Shown here one piece after another: positions 15,801 to 24,574 of a DNA stretch of 64,000 bases. Both the position numbers and the translations under genes were made by a program. The DNA is from Thiovibrio sp964588325 (GTDB lineage Bacteria; Desulfobacterota; Desulfobulbia; Desulfobulbales; Desulfurivibrionaceae), in NCBI GenBank assembly GCA_964588325.1, contig CAZPOR010000002.1, positions 62,001 to 126,000 of the forward strand, in the 5' to 3' direction. Within the stretch, counting starts at the first letter, position 1, and each line of letters opens with the position of its first letter. Below the pieces are notes generated by a model. It worked only from the letters and a program-made list of their open reading frames with translations. It was not told where the DNA came from and did not search any database.

Positions 15801-15893
15801 CGGATTTCCGCATTCTTGGCAGCCCTTTGGCTTGAGAATTTACTGCTTCCAGAGTAGGATGTGCCGCGGAAAAGAGAAGGGATGTGCGTGATT

Positions 15894-15921
15894 ATGGGCG
15901 CAGCGGCCCATGATTTTTTTT
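15894..15921 (+). terminator. Rho-independent terminator after glmS
   Basis: Stem ATGGGC/GCCCAT with loop GCAGCG, followed after two bases by eight T residues. It lies 94 nt after glmS and 65 nt before gmd, so it separates the two transcripts. Confidence 0.85.
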
Positions 15922-15985
15922 GTGAATAATAGCAGGCCAAGACAGAACCAGTTGCGCGTGTCGCGGCAGGGCATCGGGAGCGGAG

Positions 15986-17113
15986 ATGAAGAAAAAAGCA
16001 TTGATTACCGGAGTGACAGGGCAGGACGGCGCCTATCTGGCGGAATTTCTCCTGGCAAAAGGCTACGAGGTTCATGGCCTGAAGCGGCGGACGTCCCTCT
16101 TCAATACGGACCGGATCGATCATATTTTTCAGGATCCCCATGAAACAAACGTCGCATTCATCCTGCACCATGGCGATATGACCGATTCCAGCAGCCTGAT
16201 CCGGATCATCCAGAAGGTGCAGCCCGATGAGGTGTACAACCTGGCAGCCCAGAGCCATGTGGCTGTCTCCTTTGAGGAGCCGGAATACACTGCGGATTCG
16301 GACGCCCTCGGCGCCTTGCGGATATTGGAGGCGATCCGAATTCTGGGGCTGGAAAAAAAGACCAGATTCTATCAGGCCTCGACCTCGGAGCTGTTCGGCA
16401 AGGTGCAGGAGACCCCGCAGCGGGAAACCACCCCGTTTTATCCCAGGTCCCCCTACGCGGTGGCCAAGCTCTATGCCTACTGGATAACGGTGAACTACCG
16501 GGAGGCCTATGGCATCTACGGCTGCAACGGCATTCTCTTCAACCACGAATCCCCGATCCGGGGCGAAACCTTTGTCACCAGAAAGATAACCCGGGGCTTG
16601 GCCAGGATCGGTGTCGGCCTGCAGAGTTGCATCTATCTCGGGAACATGAATGCCCTGCGGGACTGGGGCCATGCCAAGGATTTCGTCGAGATGCAGTGGC
16701 TCATGCTCCAGCAGGAGAGTCCGGAGGATTTCGTGATCGCCACGGGCGAACAGCACAGCGTGCGGGAGTTTGTTGAGGTGGCGGCCGGCGAGCTTGGGGT
16801 TCGGCTCCGCTGGGAAGGGGAAGGGGTTGGCGAGGTCGGCATCGTGGCGTCGCTGGACGATGCCCCTGCAGACACGGCATTCTCCGTTGGGCAGGTCATT
16901 ATCCGGGTGGACCCGCGCTACTTCCGGCCCACGGAGGTGGAAACCCTGTTGGGCGACCCGACCAAGGCCAAGGAAAAGCTGGGCTGGACCCCGAAGATCA
17001 CCTTTGCTCAGATGGTAACCGAGATGGTGCACGAGGATCTTGAGATCGCCCGGCGCGACAACATGTGCAAGCAGAGCGGGTTTAAGGTTTTCTCCCGTCA
17101 CGAACAGCCGTAA
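15986..17113 (+). CDS. gmd: GDP-mannose 4,6-dehydratase Gmd
   Basis: Gmd turns GDP-mannose into GDP-4-keto-6-deoxymannose, the branch point for fucose, rhamnose, perosamine and colitose. The 375-residue short-chain dehydrogenase/reductase has TGVTGQDGAYLAEFLL (NADP-binding glycine motif), RRTSLFNTDRIDHI, the catalytic region with YQASTSELFGKVQETPQ and the YAVAKLYAYW motif (Tyr and Lys of the triad), and NHESPIRGETFVTRKIT. All are standard for Gmd. GGGAG precedes the ATG by 5 nt. First gene of a likely operon with the next two genes and perhaps the biotin genes. Confidence 0.97.
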   Translation: MKKKALITGVTGQDGAYLAEFLLAKGYEVHGLKRRTSLFNTDRIDHIFQDPHETNVAFILHHGDMTDSSSLIRIIQKVQPDEVYNLAAQSHVAVSFEEPEYTADSDALGALRILEAIRILGLEKKTRFYQASTSELFGKVQETPQRETTPFYPRSPYAVAKLYAYWITVNYREAYGIYGCNGILFNHESPIRGETFVTRKITRGLARIGVGLQSCIYLGNMNALRDWGHAKDFVEMQWLMLQQESPEDFVIATGEQHSVREFVEVAAGELGVRLRWEGEGVGEVGIVASLDDAPADTAFSVGQVIIRVDPRYFRPTEVETLLGDPTKAKEKLGWTPKITFAQMVTEMVHEDLEIARRDNMCKQSGFKVFSRHEQP

Positions 17114-17136
17114 CCTCTTTCTTCCGTGACGTTTCC

Positions 17137-18072
17137 ATGAAAATAAAGGTTTTGATAACCGGCGGCAATGGCCTGGTCGGGCGCAATTTTCGGGAGCATC
17201 CGGCTGCGGCCGGGTTCGAGATTCTGGCTCCCTCCAGCCGTGCGCTCAACCTGCTCAATTACGACCAGGTCGTCCAGTATCTCGCCGCCCACCGGCCCGA
17301 GGTGATCATCCATGCCGCGGGCCGGGTCGGCGGGATCGAGGCGAACCTGCGGGAGCCGGTCCGGTTTTTTCTCGACAATCTCGACATGGGCCGCAATCTG
17401 GTTTGGGCAGCGCGCCAGCAGGGCGTGCCCCGGCTCATCAATCTCGGCAGCTCCTGCATGTATCCGCGCAACGCAGCCCATCCCCTGCGGGAGGAGATGA
17501 TCCTCCAAGGAGAGCTGGAGCCCACCAACGAAGGCTATGCCCTGGCCAAGATTGCCACGGCCCGCCTCTGCCAGTATATCGCCAGGGAAGACAGCGGCTA
17601 TGCCTATAAGACCCTGATCCCCTGCAACCTTTACGGCCGGCATGACAATTTCGACCCGGCCAGCTCCCATCTCATCCCGGCGGTCATCCACAAGATGCAC
17701 CGGGCCAAGGAGGATAACCGGGAGACGGTGGAGATCTGGGGCGACGGCCTTGCCCGGCGGGAGTTCATGTACGCCGGCGACCTGGCCGATTGCCTGGCCA
17801 AGGCGGTGTGCTCCTATGACACCCTGCCGGAGATGATGAACGTGGGGATAGGGCAGGATTGCACCATCCTTGAATATTACCGGACGGTTGCCGAGGTGGT
17901 CGGTTTTCGGGGCGCCTTTGCGCACAATCTGGCCAAGCCCGTGGGCATGCAGCGCAAACTCGTCGATGTGGCACGGGCCGCCGTCTGGGGCTGGACCGCG
18001 CAAACCTCGCTGAAGCAAGGCATCGCGCAGGCGTACGACTACTACTTGCAACAGCAGGAGCACCACGCATGA
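17137..18072 (+). CDS. GDP-L-fucose synthase / GDP-colitose synthase-like epimerase-reductase
   Basis: NAD-dependent epimerase/reductase of the Fcl (WcaG) group, 311 residues. It has TGGNGLVGRNF at the N-terminus, GSSCMYPRNA with the catalytic Ser, and GYALAKIA with Tyr and Lys. CNLYGRHDNFDP and the HVIPA-like SHLIPAVIHKMH are also Fcl features. Fcl performs 3,5-epimerisation and 4-reduction of GDP-4-keto-6-deoxymannose. The related ColC does 5-epimerisation and 4-reduction on the 3-deoxy compound. With a ColD-like enzyme immediately downstream (overlap of 4 nt), ColC-like activity is as likely as fucose synthesis; sequence alone does not decide. Confidence 0.88.
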   Translation: MKIKVLITGGNGLVGRNFREHPAAAGFEILAPSSRALNLLNYDQVVQYLAAHRPEVIIHAAGRVGGIEANLREPVRFFLDNLDMGRNLVWAARQQGVPRLINLGSSCMYPRNAAHPLREEMILQGELEPTNEGYALAKIATARLCQYIAREDSGYAYKTLIPCNLYGRHDNFDPASSHLIPAVIHKMHRAKEDNRETVEIWGDGLARREFMYAGDLADCLAKAVCSYDTLPEMMNVGIGQDCTILEYYRTVAEVVGFRGAFAHNLAKPVGMQRKLVDVARAAVWGWTAQTSLKQGIAQAYDYYLQQQEHHA

Positions 18073-19250
18073 GCAGATATCCTTTGGCATGTACCTCCTG
18101 GGACGAGGCGGAATACGAGGCCATTGCCCAGGTTGTTCAATCAGGCAAGTTTTCCATGGGCGAGCATGTCGCACGCTTTGAGCTGGAGTTTGCCCGCCAT
18201 TTCGGCTCGCGCTTCTGCGTCATGGTCAATTCCGGCTCCTCGGCCAACCTGCTCATGGTGGCCGCCCTTTTTTACCGGGAAAACAAGGCCGAGCGGCTGA
18301 CGGCCGGAGACGAGGTCATTGTGCCCGCGGTTTCCTGGAGCACCACCTATTTTCCCCTGCATCAATACGGCTTGAAACTCAAATTTGTGGATATCGACCC
18401 GGAAACGCTCAACTATGACCTTGCCCAGCTTGCCGACGCCGTCAGCGAGCGGACTCGGCTGGTCATGGCCGTGAACCTCCTGGGGAATCCCAACGATTTC
18501 GCCGCGATTCAGAAGATCCTGGCGGGCAAGGGCATAATCCTCATCGAGGACAACTGCGAGTCCATGGGCGCCGCCTTTGACGGGAAGATGGCCGGAACCT
18601 TCGGCCTCATGGGCAGTTTCAGCTCGTTTTTCAGCCATCACATCTCCACCATGGAAGGGGGGATGATCCTCACCGACGACGAAGAGCTGGCCCACATCCT
18701 GCTCAGCCTCCGGGCCCATGGCTGGACCAGGAATCTGCCCAAGGTGAACAAGGTCTGCGGCGTGAAGGGGGATAATCCCTTTGAAGAGTCCTTCCGTTTC
18801 GTGCTGCCCGGCTACAACGTGCGCCCCCTGGAACTCAGCGGCGCCCTGGGGCTGACCCAGATCCGGAAACTGTCTGATTTCGTGAAAGTCCGCCGCGAGA
18901 ACGCTGCGAAATTCCTCCGCCTCATGGAACCCTTTCCGCAGTTCCAGGCCCAGCGCGAGATCGGGGCAAGCAGTTGGTTCGGCTTCAGTCTGGTGGTCCG
19001 GGAGGGGGCGCCGTTTTCCCGGGAGGATGTGGTTCAAACCCTGGACAGCCATGGGATAGAGTGCCGTCCCATTGTGGCGGGCAATTTCGCCCGGTGCGAG
19101 GCGGTCCGCTGGCTCGATGCCACAAACTACGGCGATCTCGCCCAGGCGGACCGGATCGACCGCAACGGCCTTTTCATCGGCAATCACCACTATCCATTGG
19201 ATGAACAGTTTGTGCTTTTAGGCGAGGCGCTCAGAAAATTGCCCTGCTGA
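18069..19250 (+). CDS. ColD-like PLP-dependent sugar 3-dehydratase (DegT/DnrJ family)
   Basis: DegT/DnrJ/EryC1/StrS fold protein of 393 residues with NSGSSANLLMVAAL, IEDNCESMGAAFDG and a conserved GYNVRPLELSGALGL. At the position of the PLP-anchoring lysine it has FFSHHISTMEGGM: His190 aligns with the Lys of ordinary sugar aminotransferases. ColD and the E1/RfbH dehydratases have the same His and remove the 3-hydroxyl instead of transferring an amino group. Next to gmd, the expected reaction is GDP-4-keto-6-deoxymannose to the 4-keto-3,6-dideoxy sugar. This specificity is inferred. The start ATG overlaps the previous stop (ATGA). Confidence 0.85.
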   Translation: MSRYPLACTSWDEAEYEAIAQVVQSGKFSMGEHVARFELEFARHFGSRFCVMVNSGSSANLLMVAALFYRENKAERLTAGDEVIVPAVSWSTTYFPLHQYGLKLKFVDIDPETLNYDLAQLADAVSERTRLVMAVNLLGNPNDFAAIQKILAGKGIILIEDNCESMGAAFDGKMAGTFGLMGSFSSFFSHHISTMEGGMILTDDEELAHILLSLRAHGWTRNLPKVNKVCGVKGDNPFEESFRFVLPGYNVRPLELSGALGLTQIRKLSDFVKVRRENAAKFLRLMEPFPQFQAQREIGASSWFGFSLVVREGAPFSREDVVQTLDSHGIECRPIVAGNFARCEAVRWLDATNYGDLAQADRIDRNGLFIGNHHYPLDEQFVLLGEALRKLPC

Positions 19251-19293
19251 CAGGCATCTGATATTCTTGCCCCAAGAGCCCAGCGTTCTCATT

Positions 19294-19971
19294 ATGAAAA
19301 AAATCTGGTCGGTTCCCTTGCACACGTCCATGCCGGACACAAAGCCCCCGGTGCTTTTTCTGCCCGGCTGGGGATTTTCCGGGCAGGTTCTTGACCTGTC
19401 CGGCCGGCGGTACGACTGGGCAAGACCGGCTGGTCCGCTGGACCCGGTCACCGCCAAGGCGGAGATTCTCGATTTTCTTGCCGAACACCATCTTGAGAGC
19501 ATTCATCTGGTCGGCTGGTCCATGGGCGCTTTCCTGGCTGTTGATTGTGCCGGCGCCTTTCCAGAAAAGGTGGCGTGCCTCACCCTGGTGGGCATGCGCG
19601 CTTCCTGGCCGCCTTCGGAAATCGCGGCCATCCGTCAGGGGCTTGCGGCAGATCCCGCGGCATTCATGCGGGATTTTTACCGCAAAAGCCTGCTGGGCTA
19701 TAAAAAGGAATTCCTCCGTTTTGCGGCCGAACAGCAGGAGGCGTTGCTGGAAGCCCTCGATGTGCAGGTGCTTGGCCGGGGTCTCGACTATTTGAGCCAA
19801 TGGCGTTTGCCCGCGCAACTTCCCCCCTGCCGGATATCCTGCTGGCACGGCCGGCGGGATATCATCGCGCCGGTGGCGGAAGCGGCCCGGATTCCCGGAG
19901 TCCGCGCCTCCATCATCGAGCACGGCGGCCACGCCCTTTTTCTTGACCGGGAGTTTGCCCCAGGTGAGTGA
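19294..19971 (+). CDS. BioH-like alpha/beta hydrolase (pimeloyl-ACP methyl ester esterase candidate)
   Basis: Alpha/beta hydrolase of about 225 residues. It has the oxyanion strand VLFLPGWGFSG, the nucleophile elbow VGWSMGAFLA, the acid in GRRDIIAP and the histidine in HGGHALFLDR. Directly followed by bioC and bioD with overlapping codons, it most likely removes the methyl group from pimeloyl-ACP methyl ester that BioC introduces, as BioH does. Family members BioH, BioG and BioK are hard to tell apart by eye. The start is uncertain: ATG 19294 and ATG 19330 are in frame, a TTG lies at 19267, and none has a strong ribosome site. Confidence 0.82.
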   Translation: MKKIWSVPLHTSMPDTKPPVLFLPGWGFSGQVLDLSGRRYDWARPAGPLDPVTAKAEILDFLAEHHLESIHLVGWSMGAFLAVDCAGAFPEKVACLTLVGMRASWPPSEIAAIRQGLAADPAAFMRDFYRKSLLGYKKEFLRFAAEQQEALLEALDVQVLGRGLDYLSQWRLPAQLPPCRISCWHGRRDIIAPVAEAARIPGVRASIIEHGGHALFLDREFAPGE

Positions 19972-20761
19972 GACAGCAAAACAAAGAATCCGGCAGCGGT
20001 TTTCCCGCGCCGCCGGAACCTATGACGCCCATGCCGAGGTGCAGAAGGATCTGGCGGCCCGCTTGTTTTTGGAGCTTCCCGAGGACAGCGGGGTGGAGCG
20101 CAGCGAAGGCGTCCGCCGCATCCTGGAGATCGGCTGCGGCACCGGACGGTTCACCGCCCTGCTTGCCGAGCGCTACCCGGAGGGCCGGATCATTGCCCTG
20201 GATTTTGCCGAAGGCATGGCGCGCTTGGCCAAAAAACGGCTGGCGGACAAGGGCAATGTTTCCGTGCTCTGCGAGGATGGCGAACGGTTCCTGGCGGCCT
20301 GTTCCGGCCATTTTGAGCTGATCTGCGCCAACTCCACCCTGCAATGGTTTGATGACCTTGGCGCGGCCCTGGCGCAGATTGGCCGGTTGCTTTCAGCCCA
20401 AGGTCGTTTTGCCGGGGTGTTGTTTGGCCCCCGGACCTTTAGCGAGCTGGCCCAGGGATTGAGCCAGGTTTTCGGCCAGGAGGTGCGGTTGCCGCCCCAT
20501 GGGTTTCCAGCCGGGGAGGAACTGGCTGGCTTGCTGGCGGCGATTTTCCCCCGTTTTGCCGTGCAGGAAGAGATCAAGGTGAGATACTATGGGTCGCTTC
20601 TTGCTTTGCTGGATCACATTCGCAAGACCGGCACCGGCGGCGGGCAACTGCCGGGCGCTCTGACCCGGGGGCGGTTGCGCCAGCTTGATGGCTGGTTTCA
20701 GGCAACCCACGGCGGGTATCCCGCCACCTATCAGGCCTTTGTCGTCAGGGGGGAGAAATGA
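19964..20761 (+). CDS. bioC: Malonyl-ACP O-methyltransferase BioC
   Basis: BioC methylates malonyl-ACP so that fatty-acid synthesis can build the pimeloyl chain of biotin. The product (about 265 residues) starts with the BioC-typical RIRQRFSRAAGTYDAHAEVQ, has the SAM site ILEIGCGTGRFTALLA, ALDFAEGM, and NSTLQWFDD, a hallmark of BioC. GTG 19964 is chosen as start because GGGAG lies 9 nt upstream and the codon overlaps the bioH-like stop. A TTG 7 codons earlier is the alternative. The stop overlaps the bioD start (ATGATGA), consistent with one operon. Confidence 0.95.
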   Translation: MSETAKQRIRQRFSRAAGTYDAHAEVQKDLAARLFLELPEDSGVERSEGVRRILEIGCGTGRFTALLAERYPEGRIIALDFAEGMARLAKKRLADKGNVSVLCEDGERFLAACSGHFELICANSTLQWFDDLGAALAQIGRLLSAQGRFAGVLFGPRTFSELAQGLSQVFGQEVRLPPHGFPAGEELAGLLAAIFPRFAVQEEIKVRYYGSLLALLDHIRKTGTGGGQLPGALTRGRLRQLDGWFQATHGGYPATYQAFVVRGEK

Positions 20762-21450
20762 TGAGTGCGATCTTTGTTGCCGGCACGGACACCAATGTGG
20801 GCAAGACCCATGTCTGCGGGTTGCTTCTTGATTTTTTCCTCAGGGGGGGCATCAGGGCCGGCTACCAGAAGTGGGCGGCCACCGGGCCGGAATCTCCGCC
20901 TGCCGACCTGGAGGCATGTCTGGGAATGGCGGGTATTCCTCTTGAGCCGGAGCTGGTCGGCAGTCAGGTGGTGTATCATTTCGCCCTGCCCGCTTCGCCC
21001 CACCTCGCTGCCGAGCAGGAAGGGAAGAGTGTTGATCCGGAGCTGATCCGCAAGAAATATCAGGAGATGGCGGCCCGGTATGAGCTGCTCGTGGTCGAGG
21101 GGGTTGGCGGCATCATGGTGCCGCTCAACCGGGATCTGCTGCTGGCGGACCTGCTGCAGGAACTGAAGATTGCCACCCTGGTGGTGGCGAAAAGCGGTCT
21201 TGGCACCATCAACCACACCCTGCTCACCCTGGAGGGACTGCGTCAGAGGGGGATTCCGGTTCTTGGGGTGGTGTTTTCCGATGGAGCCTCCGGCGAGGAT
21301 GATCTGCTGGCCGAGGATAATATGCGCACCATCGCCGAAATCGGGCAGGTGCGGGTTTTCGGCCGTCTGCGGCGGTCGCCGGACCCAGCCGAGGCCCGGG
21401 CGGCGTTTGTTCCGGTCGGTCGGGCGATTGCCCTGGCCTTGGAAGGGTGA
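20758..21450 (+). CDS. bioD: Dethiobiotin synthetase BioD
   Basis: BioD closes the ureido ring of dethiobiotin from DAPA, CO2 and ATP. The 230-residue product has the P-loop VAGTDTNVGKTHVCG at the N-terminus, YQKWAATGP (the usual KP motif is KW here), VVEGVGGIMVPL and VVAKSGLGTINHTLLT. All are close to the family, and length is normal. It overlaps bioC by 4 nt. bioA, bioB and bioF are not in the window, so the biotin set is split. It ends 15 nt before the convergent kinase gene; a small GGCAGGC/GCCTGCC hairpin overlaps the kinase stop. Confidence 0.95.
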   Translation: MMSAIFVAGTDTNVGKTHVCGLLLDFFLRGGIRAGYQKWAATGPESPPADLEACLGMAGIPLEPELVGSQVVYHFALPASPHLAAEQEGKSVDPELIRKKYQEMAARYELLVVEGVGGIMVPLNRDLLLADLLQELKIATLVVAKSGLGTINHTLLTLEGLRQRGIPVLGVVFSDGASGEDDLLAEDNMRTIAEIGQVRVFGRLRRSPDPAEARAAFVPVGRAIALALEG

Positions 21451-21465
21451 AGTGCTTTGTGGTTG

Positions 21466-24120
21466 TTACAGGGCAGGCTTCGTGCCTGCCGCTGATCCCT
21501 GAAACCTGTCGCATGCCGCGCCCAGCACACTGCAGAGCTTTTCCGCGGTGATGGGCTTTTCGATCAGAACGACGTCCGGGCCAAGAACCCCGTGGTGGGC
21601 AATGGCGTTATCCGTATAGCCGGACATATAGATGGTTTTGATTTCCGGCCTGCGTGCGGTTATGGCCTCTGCCAGTTCCCTGCCGTTCATGCCGGGCATG
21701 ATGACATCGGTGAGCAGGATGTCGATCCGTCCGGCAAAGGCGTCGCTTGCCCGGAGGGCCTCCGCGCCGCTGTCCGCCTCAAGCATGGTGTAGCCAAGAG
21801 GGCGCAGGATGTCCTTGATCAGGTTCCGGATCAAGGACTCATCATCCACCACCAGAATGGTTTCATTGCCTCGGGGCAGGGGCAGGGGGGATGACTCCGG
21901 AGTTTTCCTGGCCGCATCCCGCGCAATGGGCAAAAATATTTTGAAGGTCGTGCCTTGTTCCGGTTCGCTGTAGACAAAGATATGGCCGCCCAACTGTTTG
22001 ATGATGCCGTAGACCATGGCCAACCCCAGGCCCGTGCCCTTTCCCCGCTCCTTGGTGGTGAAGAACGGGTCAAAGATCTTGTCCTGGATTTCCCTGCTCA
22101 TGCCCAGGCCTGTATCGCTCACGGAAAGCACCACATACCGGCCCGGAATTACATCCGCATGGGTCTTGGCGTACTCCGTATCCAGTTCCCGGTTTTTCGT
22201 TTCAATCACCAGGCTTCCGCCGTTGGGCATGGCATCCCGGGCGTTGACCGCCATGTTGAGAAGCACCTGCTCCATCTGCCCCGGATCAATGAGCACGGTG
22301 TCGTCTTCGGCTGAGGGGCGAAACTCCAGGGAAACATCCTCCCCGATCATCCTGCCCAGCATTTTGGTCAGGTCATGGATGAGCTGATTGAGGCTGCCGG
22401 GGGCCATGTGGACCACCTGTTTGCGGCTGAAGGCCAGGAGCTGCCTGGTCAGGGTGGCGGCCCGGTGCCCGGCCTCGTTGATGATCTGGACTTTTTCCCT
22501 GGCCGGACTGTTTTCCGCCAGCTCCAGTTGCAACAGCTCGCTGTAGCCGAGGATGATGGAGAGGATGTTGTTGAAGTCGTGGGCAACCCCTCCGGCTAGG
22601 ATGCCGATGGATTCCATTTTCTGGGCCTGAACAAGCTGGCTTTTCAGCAGTTCCTGTTCCGTTGCCGCCTGCTTGCGTTCGGTGATATCGGCAAGGCTTC
22701 CCCGCACACCAAGAGAGCGTCCTGTTTCAACCTGGATCTGGGTGCAGACATGACTGACCCAGCGGACCTCCCCTCCCTTGGTGACGATGCGGAATTCCAG
22801 GGGGATTTCCTTGCCTGCGTCATCCTTGGGATGCACATGCGTGAGCCATCGTTCCCGGTCTTCCGGGTGGAAGAGCGCGTCCAGGAGCCCGGAATCGGCA
22901 AGAAATTCCTCTTCGGTATAGCCGGTGAGGGTTTCGCAATTGCTTGAGACGAAGATCATTTTTTTGTCCGGCGCCCGCCAGAAGATGAAGTCCGAGGCGA
23001 ACTCGGTGACGGTGCGGTAGAGCTCCTCCCTCTGGCGCAAATCCTCCTGCTGGTGGTCGAGCTTTTCGAGCATGGCATTGAATGCCAGGGCCAGGGTGGC
23101 GGTTTCGTCCTGGGCCGTGGTGTGGAAAAGCCGCGCTTCTCCTTTTTTATCCGCCAAATTCGCCACATGCTGGGTAAGCGCCAGGAGCGGCCTGGTCAGG
23201 TGTTGGCTGAAATACCGGATGATTGCGAAGGCCGCGACAGTGATGAACACCATTCCGGCCAGCAGAACCTGCGCGGCCCGGATGAGCGGGGCATAGGCTT
23301 CGGCCTGGGGGAAATTCGCGGCCAGCAGCCAGTTTTTCACCCGCAACCGCTTGAAGGAGGTGAGCATGGGCACCCCAGCGCCGCTCACATTTTCCTCCGT
23401 GCCCTCAAAGCCCTGAAGCGCCCGGTCATAGAGGGGGTTTTTCCCTTCGGGAATTTTTTTGAAGATCCGGTTCTTGTCCGGATGCATGATCATGGTTCTG
23501 TCCGCGGTGAGCAGATAGAGGTAGCCGTTTTTTCCGATCTTCTTTTCCGCGAGCTTGCCCAGGATATTGGGGCTCATCAGGTCAAGGCTGCCGGTCAGAA
23601 TGGCGATGATCTTGCCCTCCTGGTCAAAAACCGGCGCGGTCATCATGATCACCGGGTGTTTATGCGGCTGGGTGGAGATGTAGGGCTCGGAGATAACCGG
23701 GGCGGAGGTGGCCAGGGTATCCTTGATGTAGGGGCGGAAAGAAAGATCCAGCCCCCTCCGGTTGGGGAGAAAGGGGGCTTCGGCGATGAGCCTGCCGTCC
23801 GGGGAGAAAAGGAAGATGTTGTTGTCGAAAACCTTCTGCAGGGCCTTGCGGTTGTCAAGGGATTCCTGGGCGATCTCTGCGGAAGCAAGAATCTCCGGAG
23901 TGATCCGGGGAGCAACCGCGATAAGTTGGGCGTGGGCCAGGGTGAGCTTGTCCTCCAGCGAATTCGCGACTTCGGAGAGCAGGGAAAACTGCTCGGTGGA
24001 GAGAGTCTCCTTGATCTGCTGCTTGATAACGGTGAGCACCAGGAAGGAGGCGGCGCCCATCATGCAGAGAAAGAGCAGGGAGACGGCCAGGGTCAGTCGG
24101 GTTTTCATGGTCAACTTCAT
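21466..24120 (-). CDS. Membrane hybrid histidine kinase (dCache-HAMP-PAS-HisKA-HATPase-REC)
   Basis: Two-component hybrid sensor kinase of 884 residues, inner membrane. TM1 is near residues 8-30. The large periplasmic dCache-like sensor is about 31-280 (FRPYIKDTLATSAPVISEPY, IAILTGSLDLMSP, KNGYLYLLTADRTMIMHPD), TM2 about 284-305, then HAMP. One PAS (about 365-490) ends in RGSLADITERKQ. The HisKA box is GGVAHDFNNILSII, and the HATPase has NMAVNARDAMPNGG, DTGLGM and GKGTGLGLAMVYG. The C-terminal receiver has ILLTDVIMPGMNG with the phosphoacceptor Asp and ends with EKPITAEKL. The dCache domain suggests a small extracellular ligand; identity unknown. No output regulator is adjacent. Confidence 0.95.
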   Translation of the reverse strand: MKLTMKTRLTLAVSLLFLCMMGAASFLVLTVIKQQIKETLSTEQFSLLSEVANSLEDKLTLAHAQLIAVAPRITPEILASAEIAQESLDNRKALQKVFDNNIFLFSPDGRLIAEAPFLPNRRGLDLSFRPYIKDTLATSAPVISEPYISTQPHKHPVIMMTAPVFDQEGKIIAILTGSLDLMSPNILGKLAEKKIGKNGYLYLLTADRTMIMHPDKNRIFKKIPEGKNPLYDRALQGFEGTEENVSGAGVPMLTSFKRLRVKNWLLAANFPQAEAYAPLIRAAQVLLAGMVFITVAAFAIIRYFSQHLTRPLLALTQHVANLADKKGEARLFHTTAQDETATLALAFNAMLEKLDHQQEDLRQREELYRTVTEFASDFIFWRAPDKKMIFVSSNCETLTGYTEEEFLADSGLLDALFHPEDRERWLTHVHPKDDAGKEIPLEFRIVTKGGEVRWVSHVCTQIQVETGRSLGVRGSLADITERKQAATEQELLKSQLVQAQKMESIGILAGGVAHDFNNILSIILGYSELLQLELAENSPAREKVQIINEAGHRAATLTRQLLAFSRKQVVHMAPGSLNQLIHDLTKMLGRMIGEDVSLEFRPSAEDDTVLIDPGQMEQVLLNMAVNARDAMPNGGSLVIETKNRELDTEYAKTHADVIPGRYVVLSVSDTGLGMSREIQDKIFDPFFTTKERGKGTGLGLAMVYGIIKQLGGHIFVYSEPEQGTTFKIFLPIARDAARKTPESSPLPLPRGNETILVVDDESLIRNLIKDILRPLGYTMLEADSGAEALRASDAFAGRIDILLTDVIMPGMNGRELAEAITARRPEIKTIYMSGYTDNAIAHHGVLGPDVVLIEKPITAEKLCSVLGAACDRFQGSAAGTKPAL

Positions 24121-24256
24121 CGCGGGTTTTCCTGTGGGCGGAAAAGATCAAGCCGCCGCCGGAAGTTCGGCGCTCATCGTTCAATACGAGTGTATCACGG
24201 GACAGGAGCTCCGCCAAGCGTCAATTGGGTTGGGCGGGTAAGAGGGGGGGAGCAGA

Positions 24257-24308
24257 AGAAAAAGCCATGAGGGCAAGCCGGGCTGCCCGCCCGGTTTGCC
24301 CTCATGGC
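24257..24308 (-). terminator. Terminator of the dinG-DUF2892 gene run
   Basis: Arms 24264-24282 and 24290-24308 (GCCATGAGGGCAA...TTGCCCTCATGGC) form a 19-bp stem with one imperfect pair and a 7-nt loop. On the minus strand the stem is followed by TTTTTCTTC. It starts 18 nt after the DUF2892 stop. Confidence 0.85.
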
Positions 24309-24326
24309 GCACATGCGGCCGGCGGT

Positions 24327-24545
24327 TTATGTGTGGCGGCATCCCTGGCCGGCACGGGTTTCCGGCACGCCGAGTTTTTTAAGGATGATGGCCAGCGGGC
24401 AGAATTTGCTGAAACCGTACTGGAAGAGGTTGGCGCCGACAAAGGCGGTGAAAAAATACCAGTAGGGATGCACCCAGGCGCCCAGGGACAGGCTGATCAG
24501 GATGAAGGCGCCGGCAATAACATGAACCCAGTCTGTGATGATCAT
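24327..24545 (-). CDS. DUF2892 (YgaP-like) inner-membrane protein
   Basis: Small membrane protein of 72 residues with two hydrophobic helices (about 8-27 and 30-50) and the family pattern DWVHVIAGAFILISL, HPYWYFFTAFVGANLFQYGF and CPLAIILKKLGV. In E. coli the same module is the membrane part of the rhodanese YgaP, whose regulator YgaV is an ArsR protein. Here the ArsR gene lies 29 nt upstream on the same strand. That repeats the pairing without the rhodanese domain. GGAGGG lies 7 nt before the ATG. A strong terminator follows. Confidence 0.9.
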   Translation of the reverse strand: MIITDWVHVIAGAFILISLSLGAWVHPYWYFFTAFVGANLFQYGFSKFCPLAIILKKLGVPETRAGQGCRHT

Positions 24546-24574
24546 GGTGGAACCCTCCTCGGTGGTGTGGGGGA

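Noticed and set aside
18069..19250. Ordinary sugar aminotransferase (perosamine-synthase type)
   Set aside because: The PLP lysine position is His190, so an ordinary transaminase is unlikely.
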